From: Candidatus Nanopelagicales bacterium
GTDB lineage: Bacteria > Actinomycetota > Actinomycetes > S36-B12 > CAIYMF01
Assembly: GCA_017848795.1 (NCBI GenBank)
Contig: JAFIHG010000014.1
Coordinates: 1 to 64,000 of the forward strand
DNA length: 64,000 bases
Direction of reading: 5' to 3'
A model generated the notes under the pieces. It worked only from the letters and a program-made list of their open reading frames with translations, was not told where the DNA came from and did not search any database. Shown piece by piece: positions 16,403-25,693 of this stretch (within the stretch, counting starts at the first letter, position 1; each line of letters starts with the position of its first letter). Both the position numbers and the translations under genes were made by a program.

Positions 16403-19048
16403 TCAGCGGCGGAACAGCCCGCCGCGGCGGCGCTTCGGAGGTTCGGGAGCAGGGGCCGGCTTGCGCGGTGCTGGGCGCGCCGCGGGTGAGGGGACGGCCG
16501 TGGGGCCGTCCGACAACCCGCTCAGGCTCGACAGCTCGCGCAGCAGCGCGGCGGTGTCGGTCTGCTCGGAGGGCGCGCCCACCGTCACCGGCTGGTGGAC
16601 CTCCCGCGTCGGGTCGGCACTGTCAGCGTCAGCACCCTCCTCGGCCGCCGGTTGTTCGGCCTCCGCTTCGCTTTCCGCAGCCTGCGTCCGTCCGGCCACC
16701 GCAGAATCCCGGTCGAACTCCGTGAGCAACGCCGCGAACCCCGGCCGGTCCAGCGGCGCCAAACCCGGAACCGGTCCGGACATCGCCGCCTCCAACAGCG
16801 CGTCCTGGTCCGCTCTCTCGCCGCCGGCGTCGTCGAGCGGCCCGCTGTCGACCGCGGCAAGCCGCGCGGCTTCTTCGGCGAGCCGTTCGGCCTCCTCGGC
16901 CGCGAGCCGCTCGGCCTCAAGGCGCTCGGCCTCAAGTCGCTCGGCCTCGAGGCGTTCGGCTTCGAGGCGTTCGGCTTCGAGGCGTTCGGCTTCGAGTCGT
17001 TCCGCTTCGAGTCGCGCGGCTTCTTCGGCGGCGAGGCGTTCGTCTTCCTCGGCCGCGAGCCGCTCGGCCTCGAGTCGTTCCGCTTCGAGTCGTTCCGCTT
17101 CGAGGCGCGCGGCCTCTTCTGCCGCGAGGCGCTCGGCTTCGAGCCGTTCTGCTTCGAGTCGCTCAGCTTCGAGTCGCTCAGCCTCCAGTCGTTCCGCTTC
17201 GAGGCGTGCGGCTTCTTCGGCGGCGAGCCGTTCGGCCTCCTCGGCCGCCAGGCGCTCGGCTTCGAGTCGTTCTGCTTCGAGGCGTTCGGCTTCGAGTCGT
17301 TCTGCTTCGAGTCGTTCTGCTTCGAGTCGTTCTGCTTCGAGCCGCGCGGCTTCTTCGGCGGCGAGGCGTTCGGCCTCCTCGGCTGCGAGTCGCTCTGCTT
17401 CGAGTCGTTCCGCTTCGAGCCGTTCTGCTTCGAGCCGCGCGGCTTCTTCGGCGGCGAGCCGTTCGGCCTCCTCGGCCTCAAGGCGCTCGGCCTCAAGGCG
17501 CTCGGCTTCAAGGCGTTCGGCTTCGAGTCGCTCTGCTTCGAGCCGCTCGGCTTCGTGCCGCGCGGCCTCTTCTGCCGCGAGGCGTTCGGCTTCGAGTCGC
17601 TCTGCTTCGAGTCGCTCTGCTTCGAGGCGTGCGGCTTCTTCGGCGGCGAGTCGTTCGGCTTCCTCGGCTGCGAGACGCTCTGCTTCTCCGGCTGCGAGGC
17701 GCTCGGCTTCGAGTCGTTCTGCTTCGAATCGCTCTGCTTCGACCCGCGCGGCCTCTTCTGCCGCGAGGCGTTCGGCTTCGAGTCGTTCTGCTTCGAGTCG
17801 TTCTGCTTCGAGGCGTGCGGCTTCTTCGGCGGCGAGTCGTTCGGCCTCCTCGGCTGCGAGGCGCTCTGCTTCCTCGGCCGCGAGTCGCTCTGCTTCGAGT
17901 CGTTCTGCTTCGAGCCTGGCGATCTCGTTCTCTGCCGCCAGCCGCTCCGCGTCCAACCGCTCCGCCTCCAGGCGGGCGATCTCCTGCTCAGCGGCGACCC
18001 GCTCGGCCTCCAGCCGCTGGGCCTGCGCCAGCCGCTCCTTCGCCTGCTCTGCCGCGGCACGCGCCTGTTCGAGGCGTTCGGCCGCTTCCTGCGCCGCAGC
18101 CCGCTCCGCCTCGAGGCGTGCGATCTCCTCGGCGACGTCCGGCGTCGGCTCCTTCTTGACGAGCGGAACGACAGGAGCGACCGAACGCAGCTCGGGCGCT
18201 CGCGTGAACGGTGAGCGCCGCGCGTCGCCGTCGACGTTCCGGGCCGGTCCGAGCATGTCGGTCAGCGCCGCGGTGACCCGCGCCACCGAGGTCGCCACGT
18301 CGGTGAGGGGCGGGTTCGGCGCCGCTACCGGGGCAGGTGCCGCCGGTACCTCCACCTCGACGAGCCCGGCCCCCAGCAGACCCTCGACCACCTGCCCGGC
18401 TTCGTAGATGGTGAACCCGCAGTCGTCGGCCAGGTCGGCGATCGTGCGCTGGCCGTCGACCTTGCACAACAGCGCCCAGTCGTACGGTCCGAGCACGACG
18501 TCGCTCGCCGCCGCGTCGGACGTCGACAGCACGGGTACGGCCTCGGCACCACCGACCCGGTCGGCGATCTGGTGCCAGCGCTCCTCACGGAGCCGGGCCT
18601 CCTCGAGCAACTCGGCGACCTCCACCGGGGGCGCGACGTCCTGCCGGGTGCGTCGACCGCCGCAGAACTTGTGCGCCTTCACCCGCCAGTGCAGCAGATC
18701 GGCAACCTGGTCGCGGACCTGCTCCAGGACGAACGCCTCGACCACGTCGCGATCCACGAAGCCGAGGTGGACGAGCAGCTCACCGAGCCGCCATCCCTGC
18801 AGCTCGGTGCGCTGCACCTCGAGCGCCTCGGCGAGCGACTCGGGCGTGAGCGAGCCGGACGACATCAGCCGGACACCGAGCAGGGGCCGGCGCCCGGGCA
18901 CGGACACCGAGTACACCAGCCCGTCACGGAACCAGACGACCGACTGCTCGCCGTCCGGGTCGGTCACGGTGAGGGCACCCGTCGCCTGTTCCGCGGCCAG
19001 CTCCAACAGGATGCGCTCGACCTTCGTCCTGAGGCCGACCTCGCCCAC
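16403..19048 (-). CDS. DUF4388 protein with giant EAERL-repeat helix
   Basis: This protein has 881 residues from GTG 19048, chosen because AAGGAGG ends 5 nt before it (a GTG at 19078 lacks this). Residues ~1-120 are a DUF4388/PATAN-like domain ([31 protein letters not shown]). A linker with [20 protein letters not shown] follows. Residues ~300-760 are almost entirely 5-residue units such as LEAER and LAAEE, a charged helix that should form a long coiled coil or single alpha-helix. The tail is Pro-rich and ends [10 protein letters not shown]. There is no signal peptide or membrane segment. DUF4388 proteins are linked to motility and signalling in other bacteria; here the role is unknown. Repeat number may vary between strains or be misassembled. 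Confidence 0.8.
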   Translation of the reverse strand: MGEVGLRTKVERILLELAAEQATGALTVTDPDGEQSVVWFRDGLVYSVSVPGRRPLLGVRLMSSGSLTPESLAEALEVQRTELQGWRLGELLVHLGFVDRDVVEAFVLEQVRDQVADLLHWRVKAHKFCGGRRTRQDVAPPVEVAELLEEARLREERWHQIADRVGGAEAVPVLSTSDAAASDVVLGPYDWALLCKVDGQRTIADLADDCGFTIYEAGQVVEGLLGAGLVEVEVPAAPAPVAAPNPPLTDVATSVARVTAALTDMLGPARNVDGDARRSPFTRAPELRSVAPVVPLVKKEPTPDVAEEIARLEAERAAAQEAAERLEQARAAAEQAKERLAQAQRLEAERVAAEQEIARLEAERLDAERLAAENEIARLEAERLEAERLAAEEAERLAAEEAERLAAEEAARLEAERLEAERLEAERLAAEEAARVEAERFEAERLEAERLAAGEAERLAAEEAERLAAEEAARLEAERLEAERLEAERLAAEEAARHEAERLEAERLEAERLEAERLEAERLEAEEAERLAAEEAARLEAERLEAERLEAERLAAEEAERLAAEEAARLEAERLEAERLEAERLEAERLEAERLEAERLAAEEAERLAAEEAARLEAERLEAERLEAERLEAERLEAERLAAEEAARLEAERLEAERLEAERLAAEEDERLAAEEAARLEAERLEAERLEAERLEAERLEAERLEAERLEAERLAAEEAERLAEEAARLAAVDSGPLDDAGGERADQDALLEAAMSGPVPGLAPLDRPGFAALLTEFDRDSAVAGRTQAAESEAEAEQPAAEEGADADSADPTREVHQPVTVGAPSEQTDTAALLRELSSLSGLSDGPTAVPSPAARPAPRKPAPAPEPPKRRRGGLFRR
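16860..17940. repeat. 15-bp coding minisatellite inside the DUF4388 gene
   Basis: About 1.1 kb made of 15-bp units of the form GCTTCGAGTCGTTCG and close variants (on the + strand) encode [10 protein letters not shown] on the minus strand. Wobble positions vary, but the period is kept, and no stop codon occurs in most frames. This is why long false ORFs appear on the + strand here. It is a candidate for slippage and copy-number change. Confidence 0.9.
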
Positions 19049-19188
19049 TCCGGCCTCCTTGGCGCCAGTCGTGATCACAGCTGGCGTAGCGCGGCGACAG
19101 CTGTTCCAAGGTGGGTATCGGCCGGTGGTGCGCCGGCGTTGAGCGCCCGAGAGGGACTTTCCGCGCCGAGTTCTGTCACGATGAGCCC

Positions 19189-20028
19189 GTGGCGCACCCG
19201 ACCATGATCACCGTGGCTCCTACCGGGGCCGAGACCGCGAAGAGTGACGTACCCGCCCTCCCCGTCACGCTCGCGGAGCTGGTGTCGACGGCCAAGGAGT
19301 GCGAGGCGGCCGGGGCAGCGATGATCCACGTCCACGTCCGCGGGGAGGACGCCAGCCCGACGTTGGACCCGGGGCGGTTGCGCGAGGCGGTCGCGGCGGT
19401 GCGCGAGACGACCGACCTGGTGGTCCAGCTGTCCACCGGTGGGGCCGTCACCGATCCGTACGAGGCGCGGCTCGCGGTGCTCGACGCCGTCCCCGACGCG
19501 TGCTCGCTGACATGCGGGACCGTGAACTTCGGGGACGACGTGTTCATGAACCCGTGGTGGTTCATGGTGGAGCTCTACCGCAAGGCCCAGGCGCTCGCCG
19601 TCGTACCGGAGTTCGAGCTCTTCGACCTGGGACACGTCGTCTCCTTGAACCGGTTGCTGGACGCCGAAGGAGCGCCCGTCGGTGGTCAGGTGCACTGTGA
19701 CCTCGTGATGGGAGTCCCGGGCGGCATGCCCGGCACGGCAGCGGCGCTGCTCGCCGCTGTCGCGCTCCTGCCCGAGGGAGCGAGCTGGTCGGCGACCGGG
19801 GTCGGCCGGACCACGCTGCCGGTCGCGCTCGCCGCGCTGTCCGCCGGCGGTCATCTCCGGGTCGGGATGGAGGACACCGTGACGTTCGCGCCCAAGCGTC
19901 CGGTGAAGGACAATGCGGAACTCGTGGAGAGGGCCGCTACCCTCGCCAGGCTGGCACTTCGTCCGCCGATGTCGACGGTCGAAGCGCGTACCTTGCTGGG
20001 AGTCGTCGACCGGCGGAACGGAGCATGA
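19189..20028 (+). CDS. BKACE (DUF849) beta-keto acid cleavage enzyme
   Basis: This is a 279-residue TIM-barrel enzyme. BKACE enzymes condense a beta-keto acid with acetyl-CoA and cleave it to acetoacetate and a CoA ester, using zinc. Family marks are [10 protein letters not shown] at the start, [18 protein letters not shown] (zinc HxH), [31 protein letters not shown]. The GTG at 19189 directly precedes the conserved start; an in-frame start at 19111 adds 26 unconserved residues. The substrate cannot be told. The stop overlaps the start of an RsiG-like gene (ATGA), an odd coupling of metabolism with signalling. Confidence 0.88.
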   Translation: MAHPTMITVAPTGAETAKSDVPALPVTLAELVSTAKECEAAGAAMIHVHVRGEDASPTLDPGRLREAVAAVRETTDLVVQLSTGGAVTDPYEARLAVLDAVPDACSLTCGTVNFGDDVFMNPWWFMVELYRKAQALAVVPEFELFDLGHVVSLNRLLDAEGAPVGGQVHCDLVMGVPGGMPGTAAALLAAVALLPEGASWSATGVGRTTLPVALAALSAGGHLRVGMEDTVTFAPKRPVKDNAELVERAATLARLALRPPMSTVEARTLLGVVDRRNGA

Positions 20029-20582
20029 TCGTGATCAAGCCGATGCCCGGGGGCCGGCGTCGCGTGGACCGCGTCCTCGCACCCGACTTCGCCGCGGACC
20101 TCGCCCAGCTGTCGCTCGCCGATGTGCGCGAACGGCGGCGCGACGCCGAGCAGGAGGAAGTCGACCTGTCCTACCTGCGCCGGCTGCTCCACGGCCGGAT
20201 CGACCTCGTCTCCGCGGAGCAGCGCCGGCGCGACCCCGCCTACCAGGGCGGTTCGGTCATCGACGAGCTCACGACGATCCTCACCGACGAGCGACGCACC
20301 ACGCGTGGCCTCGGACGCCACCTCGGTATCGAGCCGTCCCGCGTCGCGGAGCACCGGCGCGCGGTGGAGGCGCTGGTCGCCGACGCGTTCGTCTCCGACG
20401 TGCAGGGGCGTTCCGACGACGAGCTGGCGGCAGCGCTCGACCGGCTGCACGCGGCCGAGGCGGAGGTCTCGGAGGTCCGCCGGGAGGTGCAGGCCGTCGT
20501 CGACGCGCTGTCCGACGAGCTCGGCCGCCGGTACCGGGAGGGCGCGGCCAGCGTCGAGGAACTGCTGGTGGACGGCGGCTGA
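20025..20582 (+). CDS. rsiG: RsiG-like c-di-GMP-dependent anti-sigma factor
   Basis: This is a 185-residue helical protein. Streptomyces RsiG binds sigma WhiG and needs c-di-GMP, held by two copies of E-x3-S-x2-R-x3-Q-x3-D on an antiparallel coiled coil. Both copies are here: E45-S49-R52-H56-D60 (EVDLSYLRRLLHGRID, with His in place of Gln) and E145-S149-R152-Q156-D160 (EAEVSEVRREVQAVVD, perfect). Between them is an HTH-like stretch (GRHLGIEPSRVAEHRRAVEA). The ATG overlaps the BKACE stop. Family role is established; that this protein binds c-di-GMP and a WhiG-type sigma factor is inferred. No sigma gene is in the window. Confidence 0.85.
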   Translation: MIVIKPMPGGRRRVDRVLAPDFAADLAQLSLADVRERRRDAEQEEVDLSYLRRLLHGRIDLVSAEQRRRDPAYQGGSVIDELTTILTDERRTTRGLGRHLGIEPSRVAEHRRAVEALVADAFVSDVQGRSDDELAAALDRLHAAEAEVSEVRREVQAVVDALSDELGRRYREGAASVEELLVDGG

Positions 20583-20621
20583 GCGCCTGCGCCACCGTTA
20601 AACGGACGGCCGCTTGCCAGA

Positions 20622-20639
20622 TGCTTGCCGGAGCAAGCA
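20622..20639. promoter_or_regulatory. Palindromic operator in front of the XRE gene
   Basis: TGCTTGC-CGGA-GCAAGCA is a perfect 7-bp inverted repeat 10 bp before the ATG at 20650. Outer half-sites GCCAG (20616-20620) and CTGGC (20642-20646) extend the symmetry. Position and symmetry suggest autorepression by the XRE protein; inferred. Confidence 0.6.
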
Positions 20640-20649
20640 CACTGGCGTC

Positions 20650-21036
20650 ATGACCGGGATCGACGTGAGCGGGCTGGGGGAGTTCATCCGCCAGCAGCGC
20701 CGCGCCGCCCAGGTCTCGCTGCGGGAGCTCGCACGCCAGACAGGCGTGTCGAACCCGTACCTGTCGCAGGTCGAGCGAGGGCTCAAGCGACCGAGCGCGG
20801 AGATCCTCGCGCAGATCGCCAAGGGGCTGCAGATCTCGGCAGAAACGCTGTACGTGCGCGCCGGCCTGCTCGACGAGCGCCGCGGCGACCTGGCGGTCGT
20901 GGCGGCGATCGAGGCCGACAGCACCATCACTGAGCGGCAGCGCCAAGTGCTGCTCGAGATCTACGCAGCGTTCCAGGGCGAGAACGCCTCGCCCGGTCCT
21001 GACGTGAGCGACGTGAACGAGGAGGAACGATCATGA
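20650..21036 (+). CDS. XRE-family transcriptional regulator
   Basis: This 128-residue protein has a Cro/CI helix-turn-helix: VSLRELARQTGVSNPYLSQV then ERGLKRPSAEILAQIAKGL (about residues 22-60), followed by a helical tail with RQRQVLLEIYAAFQGE. It is the counterpart of mycobacterial Rv0474, which precedes hbhA; the following gene here is also HbhA-like and overlaps by ATGA. A palindrome lies just before its start codon. It probably controls this two-gene operon and itself. Confidence 0.88.
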   Translation: MTGIDVSGLGEFIRQQRRAAQVSLRELARQTGVSNPYLSQVERGLKRPSAEILAQIAKGLQISAETLYVRAGLLDERRGDLAVVAAIEADSTITERQRQVLLEIYAAFQGENASPGPDVSDVNEEERS

Positions 21037-21674
21037 GCGAGAGCACCACCAAGAAGACCGCGGCGGCTGCCGCGGGCACCAAGACCCCAGCCAAGAAGAC
21101 CCCGGCCAAGACGACAGCGGCCAAGAAGGCGACGACGAAGCCGACCGCGCGCAAGAGCACGACCCACCGCTCCACCACCGCGGACGAGCCGAAGGTGCTC
21201 GAGACGCCGGTGGGTGGCGACGCGCTCTCCGCGCTCGCGGCGACGGCGGCGCCGGTCGTGAACACCGCGCGCACCCGGGTCCAGGACGCGTACACCCAGG
21301 TCGCCCAGGTCGTCGGGCCGTACGTCCAGCAGGCCGAGCACGTTGTCGAGCCGTACCTGGAGCAGGTCGAGCGGGCGGTCGAGCCGTACGTCCGGCAGGC
21401 CGAGCGGGCCGTGAAGCCCTACCTCCAGCAGGTCGAGCGGGCCGTTGAGCCGTACGTACGCCAGGCCGAGCGGACGGTCCAGCCGTACGCGACGGCGCTG
21501 CGCGAGCGGGCCGACGAGGCGCGCAAAACGGTGGAGACCGGAGTCGTCGAACTGCGGACCGCCGCCAGCAAGCGCACCGAGGCCGCCCGGGAGCGGGTCG
21601 ACGCGCTCTCCGAGGACGTCCGGCGCAGTGCCGGCGACGCGGTGACCCAGCTGCGCAACGTCGTGGGTCTCTGA
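21033..21674 (+). CDS. HbhA-like Lys-rich, 11-residue repeat protein
   Basis: This 213-residue protein has no signal peptide. Residues 7-45 are Lys/Ala/Thr-rich (KKTPAKTTAAKKATT), a nucleic-acid or sulfated-sugar binding type tail. Then six 11-residue units of the form VEPYVRQAERA run from about residue 93 to 157, followed by an amphipathic helix ending QLRNVVGL. Eleven-residue periodicity suits a helix lying on a lipid or polymer surface, as in phasins and apolipoproteins. Mycobacterial HbhA carries its Lys-rich tail at the C terminus; here it is at the N terminus. The gene is coupled to the XRE regulator. Function is inferred only: adhesin, lipid-body or DNA-associated protein. Confidence 0.75.
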   Translation: MSESTTKKTAAAAAGTKTPAKKTPAKTTAAKKATTKPTARKSTTHRSTTADEPKVLETPVGGDALSALAATAAPVVNTARTRVQDAYTQVAQVVGPYVQQAEHVVEPYLEQVERAVEPYVRQAERAVKPYLQQVERAVEPYVRQAERTVQPYATALRERADEARKTVETGVVELRTAASKRTEAARERVDALSEDVRRSAGDAVTQLRNVVGL

Positions 21675-21682
21675 CACGAGGT

Positions 21683-21718
21683 GACGGCCGCCGCACGCGA
21701 CGACGTGCGGCGGCCGTC
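21683..21718. terminator. Perfect 15-bp stem terminator
   Basis: GACGGCCGCCGCACG (21683-21697), loop CGACGA, and its exact complement (21704-21718), 9 bp after the HbhA-like stop. No T tract follows. It separates the XRE/HbhA-like pair from the DUF2516 gene. Confidence 0.78.
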
Positions 21719-21765
21719 GCGTCCGGGTGGTCCGCACCGCGCCGGACGGACCGTATGCTGGTGCG

Positions 21766-22062
21766 GTGCTGAGCGTCCCCGCCCTCGTCTACCTGGTGCT
21801 CTACTGGGCGTGTCTGGGAGCGGGTGTGTGGGCGCTCATCGACGCGGCCGTACGCCGCACCGACGCCTACCCGGCCGCATCCACGCAGAGCAAACAGTTC
21901 TGGTTGATCCTGCTGGGGGCCGGGCTGGCCGCCCAGATCCTCTTCCCCGCGCTTTCGGGCCTGCTCGGCATGCTCGGGCTCGCCGGGATCATCGCGGCGA
22001 TCGTGTACCTGGTGGGCGTGCGTCCCAAGCTCATCGCGGTGACCCGCGGCTCACGCTTCTGA
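21766..22062 (+). CDS. DUF2516 membrane protein
   Basis: This 98-residue protein has a first membrane helix (VYLVLYWACLGAGVWALIDA), a polar link with RRTDAYPAASTQSKQFW, then two hydrophobic stretches up to AAIVYLVGVRPKL. The QSKQFW motif is typical of DUF2516. The GTG at 21766 is chosen because it begins at the first helix. It follows the XRE/HbhA-like pair, as Rv0476 follows hbhA in mycobacteria, but behind a terminator. Function unknown. Confidence 0.82.
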   Translation: MLSVPALVYLVLYWACLGAGVWALIDAAVRRTDAYPAASTQSKQFWLILLGAGLAAQILFPALSGLLGMLGLAGIIAAIVYLVGVRPKLIAVTRGSRF

Positions 22063-22069
22063 CGGACGC

Positions 22070-22825
22070 TCAGCGGCCCTGCGCGGCGACGGCCGCCGCG
22101 GCCTCGCGAGCCGCAGACGGGTCGAGGTACTCCCCACCCGCCACCGTCGGGCGCAGCGCGGCATCGAGCCGGTAGACGAGCGGGATGCCCGTCGGGATGT
22201 TCAGCCCGGCGATGTCGGCGTCCGAGATCGCGTCGAGGTGCTTGACCAGTGCGCGCAGCGAGTTGCCGTGGGCGGCCACCAGGACCGTGCGGCCCGCGCG
22301 CAGGTCCGGCACGATCACGTCCTGCCAGTACGGCAGCAGCCGGCGCACCACGTCGGCGAGGCACTCGGTGCGCGGCAGCACCTCCGGTGGCAGCACGGCG
22401 TAGCGGGGATCGCCGGTCTGGGCGTACTCGTCGTCCGGGTCGATCGGCGGCGGTGGGGTGTCGTAGGAGCGGCGCCACAGCATGAACTGGTCCGGCCCGT
22501 ACTCCTCGAGCGTCTGCTTCTTGTTCTTGCCCTGCAGCGCGCCGTAGTGGCGCTCGTTGAGGCGCCAGCTGCGCACCACCGGGATCCAGGAGCGCTCGCA
22601 GCGGTCCAGCGCGATGTTGGTCGTACGGATGGCGCGGCGCAGCACCGAGGTGTGCACGACGTCCGGCAGCACCCCCGTCTCGGCGAGCAGCTGCCCGCCG
22701 CGTACAGCCTCCGCCTCCCCCTGCGCGGAGAGGTCGACGTCGACCCAGCCGGTGAACTGGTTGCTCGCGTTCCAGGTGCTCTGGCCGTGGCGCAGCAGGA
22801 CGAGGGTGTACGGCGGGGTGCTCAT
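22070..22825 (-). CDS. gpmA: 2,3-bisphosphoglycerate-dependent phosphoglycerate mutase
   Basis: This 251-residue glycolytic enzyme interconverts 3- and 2-phosphoglycerate. The phosphohistidine motif is [20 protein letters not shown]. Further conserved regions are [34 protein letters not shown] and [18 protein letters not shown] (second catalytic His). The length fits dPGM. It is downstream of ybjN and mshA on the same strand, 37 bp from ybjN, as in M. tuberculosis (mshA, Rv0487, gpm1). Confidence 0.95.
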   Translation of the reverse strand: MSTPPYTLVLLRHGQSTWNASNQFTGWVDVDLSAQGEAEAVRGGQLLAETGVLPDVVHTSVLRRAIRTTNIALDRCERSWIPVVRSWRLNERHYGALQGKNKKQTLEEYGPDQFMLWRRSYDTPPPPIDPDDEYAQTGDPRYAVLPPEVLPRTECLADVVRRLLPYWQDVIVPDLRAGRTVLVAAHGNSLRALVKHLDAISDADIAGLNIPTGIPLVYRLDAALRPTVAGGEYLDPSAAREAAAAVAAQGR

Positions 22826-22861
22826 GGGCCCGATCCTGCCCGACGCCTGACCCGCCCGGAC

Positions 22862-23359
22862 TCAGGTGTCGGGGTCGGCGAGGTGGCGGAAGGCCGTGAG
22901 GTTGGCGGTCGACTCGCCGCGCGAGGTACGCCAGGCCCACTCCCGCCGGATCGCGCTGGGGAACCCGAGCTCGAGGATGGTGTTGAAGGACCCGTCGGCG
23001 TACTCCAGCACGGCGCCGAGCACGCGGTCCAGCTCGTCCGCGGTGACCGCGCTGAGCGGCAGGCGGCCGGCGAGGTAGATGTCGCCGAGGTGGTCGACGG
23101 CGAAGGAGACCGCGTACGTGCGCAGGTTGCGCTCCAGCAGCCACGCGTGGACCGCGGCGTGGCTCTCGTCCGGGTGGCGCGCGACGAACGCGTTGACCGA
23201 GAGCCCGTGCTCGCCGACCAGCAACGAGCAGGTGGTCCGCTGCTTGCGTTCGCCCGGCAGGACGACGACGAAGTGGTACGGGTCCGGCCGCTCGAACTCG
23301 AAGCCGTCCGCCAGCACCGCCTGCAGCGTCGCGGCCGCCGCCTCCCGCGCGCTGCTCAC
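22862..23359 (-). CDS. YbjN-domain protein
   Basis: This 165-residue protein starts with GTG at 23359, overlapping the mshA stop by GTGA. Family features are [40 protein letters not shown] and a C-terminal [18 protein letters not shown]. YbjN domains resemble type III secretion chaperones in fold. The mshA-YbjN-gpm order matches mycobacteria, so the coupling is old. Biochemical role is unknown. The frame runs upstream for 99 more codons, which are antisense or shadow sequence within mshA. Confidence 0.86.
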   Translation of the reverse strand: MSSAREAAAATLQAVLADGFEFERPDPYHFVVVLPGERKQRTTCSLLVGEHGLSVNAFVARHPDESHAAVHAWLLERNLRTYAVSFAVDHLGDIYLAGRLPLSAVTADELDRVLGAVLEYADGSFNTILELGFPSAIRREWAWRTSRGESTANLTAFRHLADPDT

Positions 23360-24687
23360 GGGGCGAGCGCCGCCCGCAGCGTGCCGGCGCCGAACGCCGC
23401 CCGCTCGGCGCGCTCCGCGATCGCCGAACGGTAGAGCGCGACGTGCGCGTCCGCGGTGGCGTCCCAGCCGAAGCCGGCGGCGTGCGCGAGCGCGCCGCGC
23501 GCGAGCACGGCGCGGCGCCGCGGCGCCGCGAGCAGGTCGCCGAGGACGCGCGCCCAGCGCTCCGGGTCGTGCCCGTCGACGAGCACCCCGGACCGGCCGT
23601 CGGCCACCGCCGTGCCGAGCCCGCCGACGCGGGCGGCCACGACCGGCGTACCGCACGCCTGGGACTCGAGGGCGACCAGACCGAACGACTCGGAGTGGGA
23701 CGGCACGACGGTCAGGTCGGCGCAGCGGTACCAGTCGGTGAGCCGGTCGCGGTCCATCGGCGGTACGAACCGCACCAGGTCGGCGATGCCGAGCGCGCCG
23801 GCCGCCTCCTCCAGCGCCCGGGGACGGGCCAGCCCGCTCCCGGAGGGTCCCCCCGCGATAACGACCTGCAGCCGCTCGCGCAGCCCGGGCTGCTGGGCGA
23901 GGAGGGCCGCCGCGCGTACCAGTACGTCCGGGGCCTTGAGCGGCTGGATGCGACCCACGAACAACAGCACCAGCGCGTCCTGCGGCACCCCGAGGTGGGC
24001 GCGTACGAGCGTGCGGTCACCCGGGGTGAACCGGTCCAGGTCGACGCCCGGATGCACGACCGCGACCCGCCGTGGGTCGGCGCCGTACAGGTCGACGAGC
24101 TGCCCGGCCTCCGACTCGGTGTTCGCGACCAGCCGGTCGGCGGCGCCCACCACCTGCTGTTCGCCGATCACGCGCCCTTCTGGCTCGGGTCGGTCGTCCG
24201 CGGCGAGCGTCAGGTTCTTCACGCGGGCCATCGTGTGCATCGAGTGGACCAGCGGCACGTTCCAGCGGTCACTCGCCAGCCACCCGACCTGCCCGGAGAG
24301 CCAGTAGTGCGAGTGCACCACGTCGTACCAGCCCTCGGGCCGCATCGCCTCGACGCGCAGCACACCTGCGGTCACGGCACACAGCTGGCCGGGCAGGTCC
24401 TCCTTGGCCAGTCCCTGGTACGGCCCGGCGGTGACGTGGCGGACCGTGACCCCCGGCGCGAGCGGGGCGGCGGGCGGCAGCTCGCTGGAGGTGGCGCGGG
24501 TGAAGACGTCGACCTCGACGCCGCGTTCGGCGAGCCGGGTGGCCAGCTCGGTGATGTAGACGTTCATCCCGCCGGCATCGCCGGTCCCGGGCTGGTCCAG
24601 CGGGGACGTGTGGACCGAGAGCACCGCCACGCGCTGCAACGGGTCGCGGGCGCCGGGCACGACGTACATCGCTCTCGCCGCTGTCAT
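23356..24687 (-). CDS. mshA: D-inositol-3-phosphate glycosyltransferase
   Basis: This 443-residue GT4 enzyme joins GlcNAc to 1D-myo-inositol 3-phosphate, the first step of mycothiol synthesis. The N-terminal Rossmann half has [20 protein letters not shown] (inositol-phosphate pocket) and [14 protein letters not shown]. The C-terminal half has [18 protein letters not shown] and the nucleotide-sugar motif [20 protein letters not shown]. The ATG at 24687 follows GAGGGAG. Together with mshD it shows that the organism makes mycothiol. Confidence 0.96.
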   Translation of the reverse strand: MTAARAMYVVPGARDPLQRVAVLSVHTSPLDQPGTGDAGGMNVYITELATRLAERGVEVDVFTRATSSELPPAAPLAPGVTVRHVTAGPYQGLAKEDLPGQLCAVTAGVLRVEAMRPEGWYDVVHSHYWLSGQVGWLASDRWNVPLVHSMHTMARVKNLTLAADDRPEPEGRVIGEQQVVGAADRLVANTESEAGQLVDLYGADPRRVAVVHPGVDLDRFTPGDRTLVRAHLGVPQDALVLLFVGRIQPLKAPDVLVRAAALLAQQPGLRERLQVVIAGGPSGSGLARPRALEEAAGALGIADLVRFVPPMDRDRLTDWYRCADLTVVPSHSESFGLVALESQACGTPVVAARVGGLGTAVADGRSGVLVDGHDPERWARVLGDLLAAPRRRAVLARGALAHAAGFGWDATADAHVALYRSAIAERAERAAFGAGTLRAALAP

Positions 24688-24792
24688 CACCGCTCCCTCG
24701 CCGTGAGCATCACCCGGGGATCAACCAGGGACGGGGCGCGGGCATTCCGGTGGCGGGCAGTCGTGGGCGCGGGGCGGGAGCTCGGGTGGCGC

Positions 24793-25332
24793 TCAGGAGT
24801 GGACGGTCGCTGCCGGGGTGGGGGCGAGCCCGGCGTAGATGCCCTCTCCGGGCACCGTCATGACCGGCATGCTCGCGCTGCCGGAGTCGCGGAACTGGAA
24901 CGACACCGTGAGGAACCGCCCGAGCAGCGGGGTCAGACCGGACACCGTGATCGCGTTGCCGCCGTACCCGAAGTCCTCGAACGTGCGTGCCCGGACCGGG
25001 ATGCTGGTCGCCGCGATCCCGCCCTGCGACAGGGCGACGGTCCCGCCCTCGACGGTGACCCCGGTGAGCGCGTCGTCCTCGCTGTTGCTCACGTTGACCA
25101 TGGCGCCGGCCAGGTTGGCCTCGCCGGCGTCGTTGATGACGAGCACGAAGTTGCGCAGCGCGATCGTGCCCGCCTGGGTCGAGGCGCCGTCGCCGGAGGG
25201 TACGACGTGGCTTGTCACGGCGTCCTTGCCGACGGAGCAACCGCTGACCGCGCCGCCGACGAGCACCAGAGCGGCCAGGGCGAGAGCGGTCAGACGGCGG
25301 GACCGGCGCTGTGACACGACTGCTCCTGACAC
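24793..25332 (-). CDS. Putative lipoprotein
   Basis: This 179-residue protein starts with a basic region and hydrophobic helix ending at a lipobox VSGC (cysteine at residue 32), so it should be lipidated and exported. The mature part is beta-rich (GTIALRNFVLVINDAGEANL, VSNSEDDALTGVTVEGGTVA, LTVSFQFRDSGSASMPVMTV), like small Ig-fold or PCu(A)C-type copper-protein relatives. No Met/His copper motif is visible, so I do not assign one. It is divergent from carD. Confidence 0.75.
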   Translation of the reverse strand: MSGAVVSQRRSRRLTALALAALVLVGGAVSGCSVGKDAVTSHVVPSGDGASTQAGTIALRNFVLVINDAGEANLAGAMVNVSNSEDDALTGVTVEGGTVALSQGGIAATSIPVRARTFEDFGYGGNAITVSGLTPLLGRFLTVSFQFRDSGSASMPVMTVPGEGIYAGLAPTPAATVHS

Positions 25333-25693
25333 GGCTGCTCCATGGGCGACATGACGCCGGCGGGGCGGCGCGCGAACGGACGTCCGCAGCCTAGCGGGGC
25401 AGGTGCCGCGCCCGCGGGCGGATGCCCCGCGCGACCCGACGTGCCCGGGCGGGCAGCGCGGACCGCGAGCGGATCCGGTCGGTCAGCAGTCGGCCCGCAG
25501 GACGGGGTCCGGCGCACCGGCGGAGGCGTCCGTTCGGGTGAACAATGCCCGTCGGGCTGGCACCAACAGGGGGTACGAGGGGTGGCGGGACGAGAAGCGG
25601 AACCGCGTCATAGGGTTTCTGACCTGCGAAAACGTCCGGACAAGATCAACAGGGCGTGGTATCCTGGAGTCCGAATTTGGACAGGGAGCCCGC
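25333..25693. other. Divergent spacer between lipoprotein gene and carD
   Basis: These 361 bp contain no frame with convincing protein features; apparent ORFs are Arg/Pro-rich shadows. Only the last 60 bp show signals: a likely carD promoter and the GGGAG ribosome site at 25684-25688. Nothing else was found in it. Confidence 0.5.
25637..25665 (+). promoter_or_regulatory. Putative carD promoter
   Basis: CGGACA (25637-25642, matching GACA of the -35 consensus), a 17-bp spacer, then TATCCT (25660-25665) as the -10 box. The start point would be near 25672, giving a leader of about 22 nt. It is read by eye, so moderate certainty only. Confidence 0.4.

Noticed and set aside
16461-18407. 648-codon + strand frame of repeated [14 protein letters not shown]
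   Set aside because: It arises because the 15-bp repeat of the DUF4388 gene lacks stops in other frames. The minus-strand frame has the recognisable DUF4388 domain and ribosome site.
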